Part shown: positions 15,711 to 23,328 of the stretch, piece by piece | Position numbering within the stretch: position 1 is the first letter of the stretch | Layout of the letters: each line of letters starts with the position of its first letter | Assembly (NCBI GenBank): GCA_016735225.1 | Contig: JAERRX010000084.1 | Location: forward strand, 1-33,559 | Direction: 5' to 3' | From: Sulfurimonas sp. | GTDB lineage: Bacteria; Campylobacterota; Campylobacteria; Campylobacterales; Sulfurimonadaceae | Length of the DNA stretch: 33,559 bases | Notes under the pieces: generated by a model | What the model saw: only the letters and a program-made list of their open reading frames with translations | What the model was told of the DNA's origin: nothing | Databases searched by the model: none | Translations under genes and position numbers: made by a program

Positions 15711-16669
15711 TGAAACAGATATATACTTATGGCAACTATCTCAAAAATAAATTTGCCTGCAAGGTTTACAAGGTTGGTATAAATATCTCTGGCTTTACCT
15801 GCCCAAATATAGATGGAACAGTAGCAAAAGGTGGTTGTACTTTTTGTGAAAATGACTCTTTTTCCGCAAGTACAAACCAGAAAAAAGCACTCAAAGGCTT
15901 TCATTTAAACCTAAAGTCTAAAGAAAATCCTTTTTTAACAAAACAACTAGAACAGCTTGAAATCCAGTTTAATGCCATAAGTAAAAGACAATCTCAAGAG
16001 TATGGTGCTAAAAAATTCTTAGTATATTTTCAATCTTTTACAAATACCTATGCTCCATTTGAAACACTAAAAGCACTTTATGATAAAGCATTGTCCTTTG
16101 AAAATGTTCTCGGTCTTAGTATCGGTACTCGTTCTGACTCTATAACTGATGAAACTCTTGAGTATCTTTGTGAACTAAACAAGGAAAAAGAGATTTGGAT
16201 AGAGTTTGGTATCCAGTCTGTCTATGATGAGACACTCCAAAAGATAAACCGTGGTCATGATAGTGCAAATGTGAAAGAGTGGATACTAAAAGCAAAGGCA
16301 AAGGGTCTAAATGTATGTGGGCATCTAATATTTGGGCTTCCTGATGAAGATCAAGAGATGATGCTAGAAACCTCAAAACAAGCTTATGAGTGGGGCATAG
16401 ACTCTGTAAAATACCATCCACTATATGTTGTTAAAAAAACAGCCCTAGGAAATGACTTTTTAAAGGGTAAGTTTACCCCAATAACAGAAGAGTTATATCT
16501 TGACACTCTAGTAAAATCCCTAATGCTCAAGCCTGATAATATCTCTGTTCAAAGAGTTACAGCCGGCATAGACGACTCTTCTCTTTTGTCACCTGAGTGG
16601 TGCAGGAACAAGAACAAGCAGGTCAAAAACATAAACAAAGCACTAAAACCAGTAGGGCTAAAATACTAA
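15710..16669 (+). CDS. Radical SAM protein, TIGR01212/YhcC type
   Basis: A 319-aa radical SAM protein. The opening YTYGNYLKNKF and GINISGFTCPNIDGTVAKGGCTFCEN carry the cysteines for the 4Fe-4S cluster in the spacing of this family. Further marks are VYFQSFTNTYAP, LSIGTRSD, EFGIQSVYDETLQKINRGHD and HLIFGLPDE. The exact substrate is not known to me; the family is close to Elp3-type radical SAM proteins. The ATG at 15710 overlaps the purF stop (TGATG), so I choose it over an upstream start inside purF. Confidence 0.9.
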   Translation: MKQIYTYGNYLKNKFACKVYKVGINISGFTCPNIDGTVAKGGCTFCENDSFSASTNQKKALKGFHLNLKSKENPFLTKQLEQLEIQFNAISKRQSQEYGAKKFLVYFQSFTNTYAPFETLKALYDKALSFENVLGLSIGTRSDSITDETLEYLCELNKEKEIWIEFGIQSVYDETLQKINRGHDSANVKEWILKAKAKGLNVCGHLIFGLPDEDQEMMLETSKQAYEWGIDSVKYHPLYVVKKTALGNDFLKGKFTPITEELYLDTLVKSLMLKPDNISVQRVTAGIDDSSLLSPEWCRNKNKQVKNINKALKPVGLKY

Positions 16670-16670
16670 G

Positions 16671-16683
16671 GGAGTCAGACTCC
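16671..16683. repeat. REP-like palindrome GGAGTCAGACTCC
   Basis: A perfect 6-bp-stem palindrome around one A, one base after the radical SAM stop codon. It has the same GTCAGAC core as the sites at 168 and 25936. It may also serve as a weak terminator. Confidence 0.55.
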
Positions 16684-16685
16684 AT

Positions 16686-17060
16686 TTAGAGAAGAAAACT
16701 CGATCTTTTGTTGGGACTAAGCATAATAAACTCTATTTCTTCCACTCTCTTTATCTCTGTAAAGATTAGCATCTGCTTTGCTTGACTGATTGTGGTGCTT
16801 GGAAGCAGTATGATAAACTCTTCGCCACCACAACTTGAAACTATATGAAACTCTTTATGGAGATTTACATACTGCCAACACTATCCATATAACCATGACA
16901 ATATTACGAAGCTTTGTTATCGATATTTTGCATATTAATGATATAGAATCAATTAGCAAACAGCTCCTTTAAAATAGGTTTAGAGAGTACATTGCCACTG
17001 CCTGTGGTAGCATAGATGCTTGCAATATAAAATAATTTTGTATCGCTCTTGACAAAAGGG
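16686..17060 (-). pseudogene. Decayed diguanylate cyclase (sensor tail and GGDEF fragment)
   Basis: The stretch 16670-17132 has no intact gene. Read on the minus strand, about 16862-16686 gives LHKEFHIVSSCGGEEFIILLPSTTISQAK.. and ends at a TAA at 16686-16688. That is the second half of a GGDEF domain with a GGEEF motif. Farther upstream, about 17060-16949 reads SDTKLFYIASIYATTGSGNVLSKPI and then a stop; this resembles the end of a Cache-type sensor domain, though weakly. The order sensor then GGDEF fits one original gene that lost its middle. The two parts are in broken frames and contain no start. Confidence 0.65.
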
Positions 17061-17132
17061 GACAGTATAGTCCTTAGTATCGCTCTTTTTTTTAAATTAT
17101 GCTATTATGTCATTAAAAATAAAAAGAGATCT

Positions 17133-17702
17133 ATGGCTTATTTTCCAGCTTTTATAAAACTAGATAGCAAAAATATTCTTATTGTTGGTGGTGGTAAGAT
17201 AGCCTTAGAAAAACTTGAGCATCTGCTAGACTTTACAAAAGATATCTCTATCATCGCACTTAACTTTTCAGACGAGATGCTAAGATGCATCCAAAAAAAC
17301 AAGCTTTCCTATGAAAAAAGAGCATATAAACAAGGTGATATCTCAGAAGTTGGTGTAGTTGTTGTTGCTGTTGATGATATAGCTCTTCAAGCAAAAATCT
17401 TTGCAGAATCAAAAAACTATAACTGTTTATGCAACTCTGTTGATTCTGTTGAATATTGTGACTTTATTTTCCCTTCTTATATCAAAAAAGATGACTTAAC
17501 TATAGCTGTATCAACATCAGGAGCATCTCCTGCGATGGCTAAATATCTTCGTATCTACCTTGAGCATCTCATACCAGAGAGTATAGGTACCTTTTTAAAA
17601 GAGATGAAAAACTTGAGAAAAACTCTACCAAAAGGCAAAAAAAGAATGAAAATGTTAGATGAAAAAGCAAAAAATTATATACAAAATTGGAGTGCTAAAT
17701 GA
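17133..17702 (+). CDS. Precorrin-2 dehydrogenase/sirohydrochlorin ferrochelatase-like (CysG N-terminal, Met8 type)
   Basis: The 189-aa protein would oxidise precorrin-2 with NAD and insert iron to make siroheme, needed for sulfite or nitrite reductases; siroheme is also the route to heme d1, which the nirS-type protein in this window needs. It starts FIKLDSKNILIVGGGKIALEKL, the NAD-binding loop, then VVVAVDD, CNSVDSVEYCDFIFPSYI and VSTSGASPAMAKYLR, all typical. The frame is open to a TTG at 17049, but the ATG at 17133 begins at the family start and has an AGAG site. The last 4 nt overlap the next gene. Confidence 0.85.
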   Translation: MAYFPAFIKLDSKNILIVGGGKIALEKLEHLLDFTKDISIIALNFSDEMLRCIQKNKLSYEKRAYKQGDISEVGVVVVAVDDIALQAKIFAESKNYNCLCNSVDSVEYCDFIFPSYIKKDDLTIAVSTSGASPAMAKYLRIYLEHLIPESIGTFLKEMKNLRKTLPKGKKRMKMLDEKAKNYIQNWSAK

Positions 17703-18097
17703 GTGAAGAAAAAAGTGAAGCGAGCTTAGTAAAAAAGGTTTTTATATTTGCCCTGCTTTTTGGTTTTTTAGTCATGGGAGTTCTTGCTATGAAAAGAGCA
17801 TTGCCAGAACCAAAAGAAGAAAGAATTTACAAGGCTATAAAAGTTTATAGTCCATACAAGTTAGAAAAAAGAATAGGCGGTTTATCTATCATCAATACAA
17901 AAACAGATGAAAAAGAAAAGCCAAGTAGTGCTGAGGTGCTTTATCGCTTAGATGAGTTAGATAAAGAGTGGGCAAAAGAGCATCTAAGTGTTGAGGGTAG
18001 TGATGTTGTTATTGTGAGAGATAACAATGAAACTGTAAAAATATTGATACAAACACCCCAAGAAAGAGCTTTTATAAAAAGCTTTTTTGGCATATAG
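17699..18097 (+). CDS. Single-pass membrane protein of unknown function
   Basis: A 132-aa protein with a short basic N-terminus, one membrane helix (about residues 12-31) and a charged domain of about 100 residues probably outside the membrane. I do not recognise the family. The start overlaps the siroheme gene (ATGA), so the two are coupled. No cysteine or metal motif is visible. A hairpin terminator lies inside its last codons. Confidence 0.7.
   Translation: MSEEKSEASLVKKVFIFALLFGFLVMGVLAMKRALPEPKEERIYKAIKVYSPYKLEKRIGGLSIINTKTDEKEKPSSAEVLYRLDELDKEWAKEHLSVEGSDVVIVRDNNETVKILIQTPQERAFIKSFFGI
18067..18088 (+). terminator. Intrinsic terminator inside the end of the preceding gene
   Basis: AGCTTTT (18067-18073), loop ATA, AAAAGCT (18077-18083) and then T5. 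The stem is short and AT-rich but the T run is right. It lies upstream of the stop codon of the plus-strand gene (ends 18097), as often happens in compact genomes. Confidence 0.5.
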
Positions 18098-18112
18098 TGT
18101 TTTAGTGATCTC

Positions 18113-19006
18113 TTAGTTTAGTTTTTGCCAAGCTTCATCAATACTCTTAGCATTTTCAGTTACAAAAAGATAAACAGATGCATTTAGTTTTGCTAACTTT
18201 ATGTACTCACTTGATGGCTTGTTTAGTTGCTCAAGAGAGTCCTCTAAAGAGATATCTTCCCATGATTTTGTATAGTTTATGCCAAAATGAGCAGGGTCGA
18301 TTATGATCTCTTCGACTTCGCTATCTTGAGAGATCCAAAGTCTTCCTTTGCTAAAAAGCTCTGGAGTTCCTTCATTGCCTTGTATAAGTGCAAATCTTTT
18401 GTAACGCTCTGAAAAAATCTCTACATATTTCTTCACATAAGGTTTATGAAAAACTCCTGTTATAGCATACTCACTATTTGCAACATGAGGGAGTTTTTCT
18501 ATGGTGTTAAAACCTGTGCGAAGTCCTAACTTCATACGAAGTTCCCTTAAGTCACTAATCTCTTTGAAAAAATCTTTACGATCAAAATAGTGTGCATTTG
18601 GGCTTAGTTGGACTTTAGAGCATATATCTTTAACAGTTATACCGCCTTTAGCTGGAGTCAAATCATCTCCAATCAAAACAAGGTTTAGTCCTGAGTCTTG
18701 AAGAACTTTTGCAACTAGAGGAAAAATGTAAGGATTTTTAGCTTTTCCATCAAATGGATAACCTAGTTCAAGTGAGTTTTTTACTGTAGTTTTTTTCACA
18801 AAACTATCACAAGCATCTATAGCTCCACGAAACTCTAGGGTAGTTTCAGGCTTTAACCTCCAGCCCAAAAGAAATGCGGCAGCCTGTTCACTTGGAATAG
18901 TTTGCTTTAGTATCTGCTCCATCATATCTTTTGACTCTTCAAAACTTAAATCTCTGTTTCCCTTTGGTCCTGTGCCTACTGCATGTATATACTTAAAAAA
19001 GTCCAT
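18113..19006 (-). CDS. TrpD2/YbiB-like glycosyltransferase-family protein
   Basis: The 297-aa protein has the two-domain fold of anthranilate phosphoribosyltransferase relatives. The helical N-terminal part (KYIHAVGTGPKGNRDLSFEESKDMMEQILKQTIPSEQAAAFLLGWRLKPET, residues 5-54) is typical of the TrpD2 branch. The TrpD PRPP loop GTGGDG is not seen; GDDLTPAKGGITVKDI takes a later place. E. coli YbiB in this branch binds nucleic acid and is not a tryptophan enzyme, so I would not call this trpD. It is alone on its strand, between convergent and divergent neighbours. Confidence 0.7.
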   Translation of the reverse strand: MDFFKYIHAVGTGPKGNRDLSFEESKDMMEQILKQTIPSEQAAAFLLGWRLKPETTLEFRGAIDACDSFVKKTTVKNSLELGYPFDGKAKNPYIFPLVAKVLQDSGLNLVLIGDDLTPAKGGITVKDICSKVQLSPNAHYFDRKDFFKEISDLRELRMKLGLRTGFNTIEKLPHVANSEYAITGVFHKPYVKKYVEIFSERYKRFALIQGNEGTPELFSKGRLWISQDSEVEEIIIDPAHFGINYTKSWEDISLEDSLEQLNKPSSEYIKLAKLNASVYLFVTENAKSIDEAWQKLN

Positions 19007-19022
19007 TATTTTTCCTGTGAAA

Positions 19023-19063
19023 TTGATATAAATCTATTTTTTTATAATTGTGTATGATATACT
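19023..19063 (+). promoter_or_regulatory. FNR/CRP-like site and -10 box upstream of the peroxidase operon
   Basis: TTGATATAAATCTA (19023-19036) matches TTGAT-N4-ATCAA with one mismatch in the right half. TATACT at 19058-19063 would place the start near 19070, so the site is centred at about -41, the class II activator position. The site lies between the TrpD2-like gene (minus) and the peroxidase gene. Confidence 0.55.
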
Positions 19064-19132
19064 CATATACTTAATTTACAATGAGATATTATTATTTATT
19101 TAGAACATTAAAGAAACAAATCTGGGGTTGTT

Positions 19133-20350
19133 ATGAAATTTTTTGCCTATCTCTTTGCAGGTTTATTGATAGGAATTTTTGTCGTATCTATATTGCTACC
19201 TACTAAAGAAAAGCCTTTATACAGCGATGATGAGCTAAGAAGAGCTGCACTATCAAGAGATATGCAAACTACTCCTAAAACCTATGAAGAGCTTTTAAAG
19301 CTTGTCGATACAAAACAAAACAGACTATCAAAAGCTAAAATAGAACTAGGAAAAGATCTATACTTTGATAAGATACTATCAAAAAGTAAAGATATAAGCT
19401 GTGCAACTTGTCATCTCATCAGTAAAGATCAAAAAGACAAAAAGATATATATAGATGCTCTTAGCGCAAAAACGAACAATAAAACGGACTGTATTATCTG
19501 TCATCTCTCAGATCAAAGTGGAGTTGATAGGTTTGAGGTTGCCGTTGGAGATGCTGGGAGAGAAAACCCTTTTCACCTAAACACACTAACAACTCTAAAT
19601 GCTGGTCTAGCAAAATACCAAACTTGGGATGGAAGTGTAAAAACAATAGAAGAACAGGTTGGAAACTCTATAAAAGCAAAAGATCAGATGAACTTATCAG
19701 CATCTAAAGCGGAGCAAAGAGTTAAGGCAGATGATGCTTATGTGAAAAAATTTACTCTTGCTTTTAAAGATAAAAAGGTAAGTTTTGAAAATATTCAAAA
19801 AGCGATAGGGGCATATCTTAAAACATTGATAACCCGTAGTGACTATGATAGGTTTTTAGATGGCGACAACGGTGCTATGAGCAAGTCAGCAAAAAAAGGG
19901 CTAGCAAATTTTTTAAACTTTGGATGCAAGGGCTGTCATACAGGAGTAACCGTTGGAGGACAAAGCATACAAAAATTTCCTCTTAGAGACTATAATAGTA
20001 TCATAGATGTAACAAACTCTTTTAATGAGACTCAAAAGGGTAGAGAAGTTAGCCATTTTAACTTCAATGCTAAGATCTATCACCCCTTTCCCTTTGAGAA
20101 CAAAGGCGGTTTTATGGGCAAAGATGGAGACCGACTTTTTAGAGTTCCCATGCTAAGAAATGTTACAAAAACTTCACCATACTTTCATAATGGTGCAGTT
20201 AAAAAGTTAAGAAGGGCTGTATTTCTTATGGCTAAACATCAGCTTGGTATGAACCTTAGCGACAAGCAAATCGATGATATTGTTGAGTTTTTAAAAGCAC
20301 TTGAGGGCGATATAGTTGATTATAAAGTTATAGATAAGGCAGATTTATGA
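19133..20350 (+). CDS. MauG/cytochrome c peroxidase family protein with three heme c motifs
   Basis: A 405-aa protein with an uncleaved-looking N-terminal membrane anchor (residues 3-22) and a periplasmic body. Three CXXCH motifs are present: CATCH at 90-94, CIICH at 120-124 and CKGCH at 265-269. The first and third match the two hemes of diheme peroxidases, supported by ELGKDLYFDKILSKSKDISC before the first and FRVPMLRNVTKTSPYFHNGAV (336-356) at the end. The middle motif lies in an insertion of about 25 residues before the GDAGRENPF segment and adds a third heme. E. coli YhjA is a triheme quinol peroxidase, but its extra heme is in an N-terminal domain, so this layout is different. It overlaps the next gene (ATGA), so the two likely make a complex. 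Confidence 0.85.
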   Translation: MKFFAYLFAGLLIGIFVVSILLPTKEKPLYSDDELRRAALSRDMQTTPKTYEELLKLVDTKQNRLSKAKIELGKDLYFDKILSKSKDISCATCHLISKDQKDKKIYIDALSAKTNNKTDCIICHLSDQSGVDRFEVAVGDAGRENPFHLNTLTTLNAGLAKYQTWDGSVKTIEEQVGNSIKAKDQMNLSASKAEQRVKADDAYVKKFTLAFKDKKVSFENIQKAIGAYLKTLITRSDYDRFLDGDNGAMSKSAKKGLANFLNFGCKGCHTGVTVGGQSIQKFPLRDYNSIIDVTNSFNETQKGREVSHFNFNAKIYHPFPFENKGGFMGKDGDRLFRVPMLRNVTKTSPYFHNGAVKKLRRAVFLMAKHQLGMNLSDKQIDDIVEFLKALEGDIVDYKVIDKADL

Positions 20351-22176
20351 AAAATATAAATATGAAAATATATATTATACTGATGTTTCTAAGCGGAGTA
20401 CTTCAGTTTAGCATCTTCGGTTTAAGCTGGCAATATTTTAGAATGGTTCAAGCAGTGCATATCTTAAGCTCCTCTTTTGTAGCTATCTTTTTGCTCCTGC
20501 CCTATGTAAATATGCACATTTATCAATATATGATAGTTAAAAAGGCAAAAAGCACAAGCGGTGTGATCCTTGGTCTTTTACTTTTTTTCATCGTAGCTAG
20601 TGGGTTTTACCTGTTTTTAGTTGGCAATAGAGGTTCAGATATTTTTGGCATCTACTCCTATTATATCCATCTTTATGGCTCTTTTGTACTGCTTTTCTTT
20701 TTGTTTTTACATGCAAAGAAAAAGGTATCTAATATTACTAAACCTATCTTATCGACTGTTTTACTTCTTAGCATCTCCTATCCCGCTGTATCTTATGGTA
20801 AAAATGTAGAAAAATTGACAAATATACAACTTGAAGAAGGTGTAGATAGATATCATAACGAAGACTGGACCTCCTCTGTTAAATGCAAATCATGCCATAC
20901 AAAGATTTTCAACCAGTGGGCAGACTCAAACCATAGACATCTAACAGGAACAAACCCCTACTATATGGTTATGGAAAACTTAGCAGCAGCAGATAAAGGG
21001 GATGAGTTTAGACAGTGGTGTATGGGTTGTCACAACCCAAGTGCCGTTACTACAAAACAAAAAAGATCAACTCACAATATGAACAGCAACAATATGCCAA
21101 ACTTTCTTTTTCAAAGTGGTGCAAAAGAGTTGATAGGTGAGTTTAAAACTCATGGTAACTCAAGGCTAGAGCAGGGCGTATCTTGTGTAGCTTGCCATAG
21201 AATCACCAAAGTAGATTCTAAGGGTAACAGCTCCTACTCGCTTGACTTAACAAATCGTAAAAAGTATGTTTTTGAAGATAGTAGCTCTGATATTGCTAAC
21301 TTTTTAAGTGAAAAGTTTATAAACTCAAACCCCTTAGTTCATAAGCAAAGCTACTCAAAAGAACTTTATAAAAAAAGTTCTTACTGTGCATCTTGTCATG
21401 ATGAGTTTTTACCAGAACCCTCAAAAAGAGAGATAGTTTCTACCTTTAAAGAGTGGGAACAATCACCCTTTAACAATCCTAACGACCCAAAAAAACATAA
21501 AACTTGCATCGATTGTCATATGACCTATCTCAAAGACAACAAACACTCAGCACTCAAAGGAACATCAACAACTGGTGGAGCTATAAAAGAAGATATAAAA
21601 GTTCACTATTTCACTGGGTCAAACCATTTTTTATCTGGCTTAAAAAGCAAAGAACATGAAGACCAATCGATACAACTTCTTCGCACTTCTGCCAAGTTAG
21701 ATGTTGAGATAAAAAAAGGAAAAGTTATTGTTGGTGTTAAAAATGTAGGAGCTGGACATCATCTACCAACGGGAGTTTCAGACTTTAGAGAGCTTTGGCT
21801 AGATATCACCATCAAAGATAAAAACTCAAAAGTTGTTTTTAGTAGTGGAAAACTTAAAAAAGATGGCAACTTAGATACAGATGCCAGACCCTTTATGAAG
21901 GTGTTTGCGGATGAGAACTCTAAACCTGTTGGGCTGTTTTTTTGGAGATATAAAAAACTCTTAAGCGATACAAGAATCCCTGCTGGAAAAAGAAGAGTAG
22001 AGTCTTTTAAGATAAAAAATTATAAAGATTTAAACTATCCTCTAAGTATAGAAGTAAGGTTAAACTTTAGAATCTACCCTCAATGGATAACAGATATAGT
22101 AAGTAGAGCCTATCCTCAACTACCATCCCCACCTGTAATAACTATACAGACTATAAAAAAGAGGATAGCTAAATAG
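20347..22176 (+). CDS. Fusion of a four-helix, His-bearing membrane domain and a pentaheme cytochrome c
   Basis: A 609-aa protein. Residues 1-122 form four hydrophobic helices (about 7-28, 34-55, 71-92, 104-122), with H38 and H57 on helix 2 and H108 and H122 on helix 4, a layout that could hold two b-type hemes as in cytochrome b561-type quinol oxidoreductases. A fifth hydrophobic segment (132-149) leads to the periplasm. The outer part has five CXXCH motifs: 180-184, 225-229, 280-284, 347-351 and 387-391. Behind them is a beta-rich domain (about 450-600) with NVGAGHHLPTG, known from multiheme cytochromes of this group. It is coupled to the triheme peroxidase (4-nt overlap). A likely role is quinol oxidation and passing electrons to the peroxidase; b-heme binding is inferred. 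Confidence 0.8.
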   Translation: MKNINMKIYIILMFLSGVLQFSIFGLSWQYFRMVQAVHILSSSFVAIFLLLPYVNMHIYQYMIVKKAKSTSGVILGLLLFFIVASGFYLFLVGNRGSDIFGIYSYYIHLYGSFVLLFFLFLHAKKKVSNITKPILSTVLLLSISYPAVSYGKNVEKLTNIQLEEGVDRYHNEDWTSSVKCKSCHTKIFNQWADSNHRHLTGTNPYYMVMENLAAADKGDEFRQWCMGCHNPSAVTTKQKRSTHNMNSNNMPNFLFQSGAKELIGEFKTHGNSRLEQGVSCVACHRITKVDSKGNSSYSLDLTNRKKYVFEDSSSDIANFLSEKFINSNPLVHKQSYSKELYKKSSYCASCHDEFLPEPSKREIVSTFKEWEQSPFNNPNDPKKHKTCIDCHMTYLKDNKHSALKGTSTTGGAIKEDIKVHYFTGSNHFLSGLKSKEHEDQSIQLLRTSAKLDVEIKKGKVIVGVKNVGAGHHLPTGVSDFRELWLDITIKDKNSKVVFSSGKLKKDGNLDTDARPFMKVFADENSKPVGLFFWRYKKLLSDTRIPAGKRRVESFKIKNYKDLNYPLSIEVRLNFRIYPQWITDIVSRAYPQLPSPPVITIQTIKKRIAK

Positions 22177-22509
22177 CTAGTGTGAAGAACTTTTACTAAG
22201 TTCTTTAGCTATTGCATCTTGAAGGTCTGAAGCATCTACATTGTCATCAAACACTATCTTACCCTTAGAGTATTTTATTGATGTCCAAACAGTTTTTTCA
22301 TTCTCAGTTTTTTCAGCTATAACTTCATTGATTTTAAATTCAGTGATTCTCCAGTTTGTTTTTTTACCAGCTTTTTTTATTGCTCGTTCAATAGTTTCGC
22401 TACTGTATTTTTTTACATCAAGACTTTTTAGATCAGGATCTTTACTACAAGCTGTAAAAAACAAAAGAGCAAGAGCGGAGACTAAGGTAATCGATAAGAT
22501 TTTTTTCAT
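22177..22509 (-). CDS. Small lipoprotein of unknown function
   Basis: A 110-aa protein with a type II signal peptide: MKKI, a hydrophobic run and the lipobox LFFTAC with Cys21. The mature part is lysine-rich with two short repeats of helix-strand pattern (WRITEFKINEVIAEK, VWTSIKYSKGKIVFDD). I do not recognise the family. Its stop codon directly abuts the stop of the pentaheme gene on the other strand (22176/22177), with no spacer. The FNR-like site at 22600 lies 91 nt upstream and could serve it as well as the plus-strand gene. Confidence 0.75.
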   Translation of the reverse strand: MKKILSITLVSALALLFFTACSKDPDLKSLDVKKYSSETIERAIKKAGKKTNWRITEFKINEVIAEKTENEKTVWTSIKYSKGKIVFDDNVDASDLQDAIAKELSKSSSH

Positions 22510-22599
22510 TTTTCTTCCTTTTTAATATTTCTAAATAAAATATAAACTTTACAAAGAAATTTATAAAATCAATGATATAATAAGAACTCTTAAATTCAA

Positions 22600-22613
22600 T
22601 TGATATATATCAA
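22600..22613. promoter_or_regulatory. Perfect FNR/CRP-family palindrome
   Basis: TTGATATATATCAA is an exact TTGAT-N4-ATCAA. It lies between the lipoprotein gene (minus) and the 62-aa membrane protein (plus). On the plus side TAAAAT at 22625-22630 is too close for class II activation, and the start would be near 22637; on the minus side TATTAT at 22582-22577 gives a spacing of about -36. So its direction is unclear, and repression of the plus gene is possible. Confidence 0.65.
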
Positions 22614-22647
22614 GTAAAACTACATAAAATATTAAAGGCACTTAGCT

Positions 22648-22836
22648 ATGCAAGACTTAGTGACGATACTCGTAATGACTCTTCCGATGTTGCTTTTTAG
22701 TATCTATCCAGGGCTTAAACTAGGCGATTATCTCGAAGAAAAATACAATATAAAAGAAGCTACAAAACGGAAGGTAATCACAATAACAACCATTGTTTTT
22801 ACACTAACACTCTCATCTTTACTTCATTACCTATAA
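22648..22836 (+). CDS. 62-aa membrane protein of unknown function
   Basis: A small protein with two hydrophobic helices (about 3-22 and 44-61) joined by a charged segment (LEEKYNIKEATKRK). AAAGG lies 9 nt before the ATG. It comes right after a perfect FNR-like site and shares its neighbourhood with nor and nir genes, so it may belong to the same regulon. No family recognised. Confidence 0.6.
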   Translation: MQDLVTILVMTLPMLLFSIYPGLKLGDYLEEKYNIKEATKRKVITITTIVFTLTLSSLLHYL

Positions 22837-22906
22837 ACATCCCTCTTGTTTCATAATGTTACAAGAAAAATAAAACTTTACTTAATTTTTAAATTAATTA
22901 AAAATA

Positions 22907-22948
22907 TTGATATAAATCAACTAGCTTTAACCTAAATAGGAATAAAAT
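22907..22948 (+). promoter_or_regulatory. FNR/CRP-family site with -10 box for the nor/nir operon
   Basis: TTGATATAAATCAA (22907-22920) is an exact TTGAT-N4-ATCAA. TAAAAT at 22943-22948 puts the transcript start near 22955, so the site is centred at -41.5, the classic class II position. This is the best regulatory site of the window and should switch on the genes 22991-25759 under low oxygen or NO, depending on which FNR/CRP-family protein the organism has. Confidence 0.75.
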
Positions 22949-22990
22949 ACTATTTGATTCTGAAGAACTATATTTTAAAGGAGATTCAAA

Positions 22991-23317
22991 ATGATTGATG
23001 AAGTTGTCATGAGACAAGATATTCCCATAGATGATTTTTTACCTATTTTTGTCTCTTCTGCACTTGTTATGGTATTTGGAGGATTCTATGTTGGTATATA
23101 TACCGCTGTAAAAGTTAATCTTTTAAAAAAATGGACTATGTTAATCGCATATATATTTTGGATATTAACTGCCTATTGTTTATATTTAATGGGAAGCTTA
23201 ATGATGGTAGGTCAATTTACAGCGAAAGCTTTAGTAGTTGCAGGGATAGGATTGTTTCTTCTTCCTCATGCAGTTTATTATATGCAGCATCAAGTTCACG
23301 AAGAGAATGAGCATTGA
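22991..23317 (+). CDS. 108-aa membrane protein at the head of the nor/nir operon
   Basis: The protein has three hydrophobic segments (about 16-36, 46-72 and 75-96) and a His-rich tail (PHAVYYMQHQVHEENEH). AAGGAG lies 7 nt before the ATG, the best ribosome binding site in the cluster. No CXXCH is present, so it is not NorC. I do not recognise the family. Its stop TGA at 23315-23317 meets the norB fragment, where the sequence seems to have been joined by deletion. Confidence 0.65.
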   Translation: MIDEVVMRQDIPIDDFLPIFVSSALVMVFGGFYVGIYTAVKVNLLKKWTMLIAYIFWILTAYCLYLMGSLMMVGQFTAKALVVAGIGLFLLPHAVYYMQHQVHEENEH

Positions 23318-23328
23318 TATACTGTGTT

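Noticed and set aside
16930-16960. FNR-like site in the decayed cyclase region
   Set aside because: TGAT and ATCA halves are five bases apart instead of four, and no gene follows.
17049-17132. Longer start (TTG) for the siroheme gene and a TTGACA-like -35
   Set aside because: The extra residues do not fit the family, and no -10 box lies at 16-18 bp from TTGACA.
18113-19006. Calling this gene trpD
   Set aside because: The GTGGDG PRPP loop of TrpD is not seen and no other trp gene is nearby.
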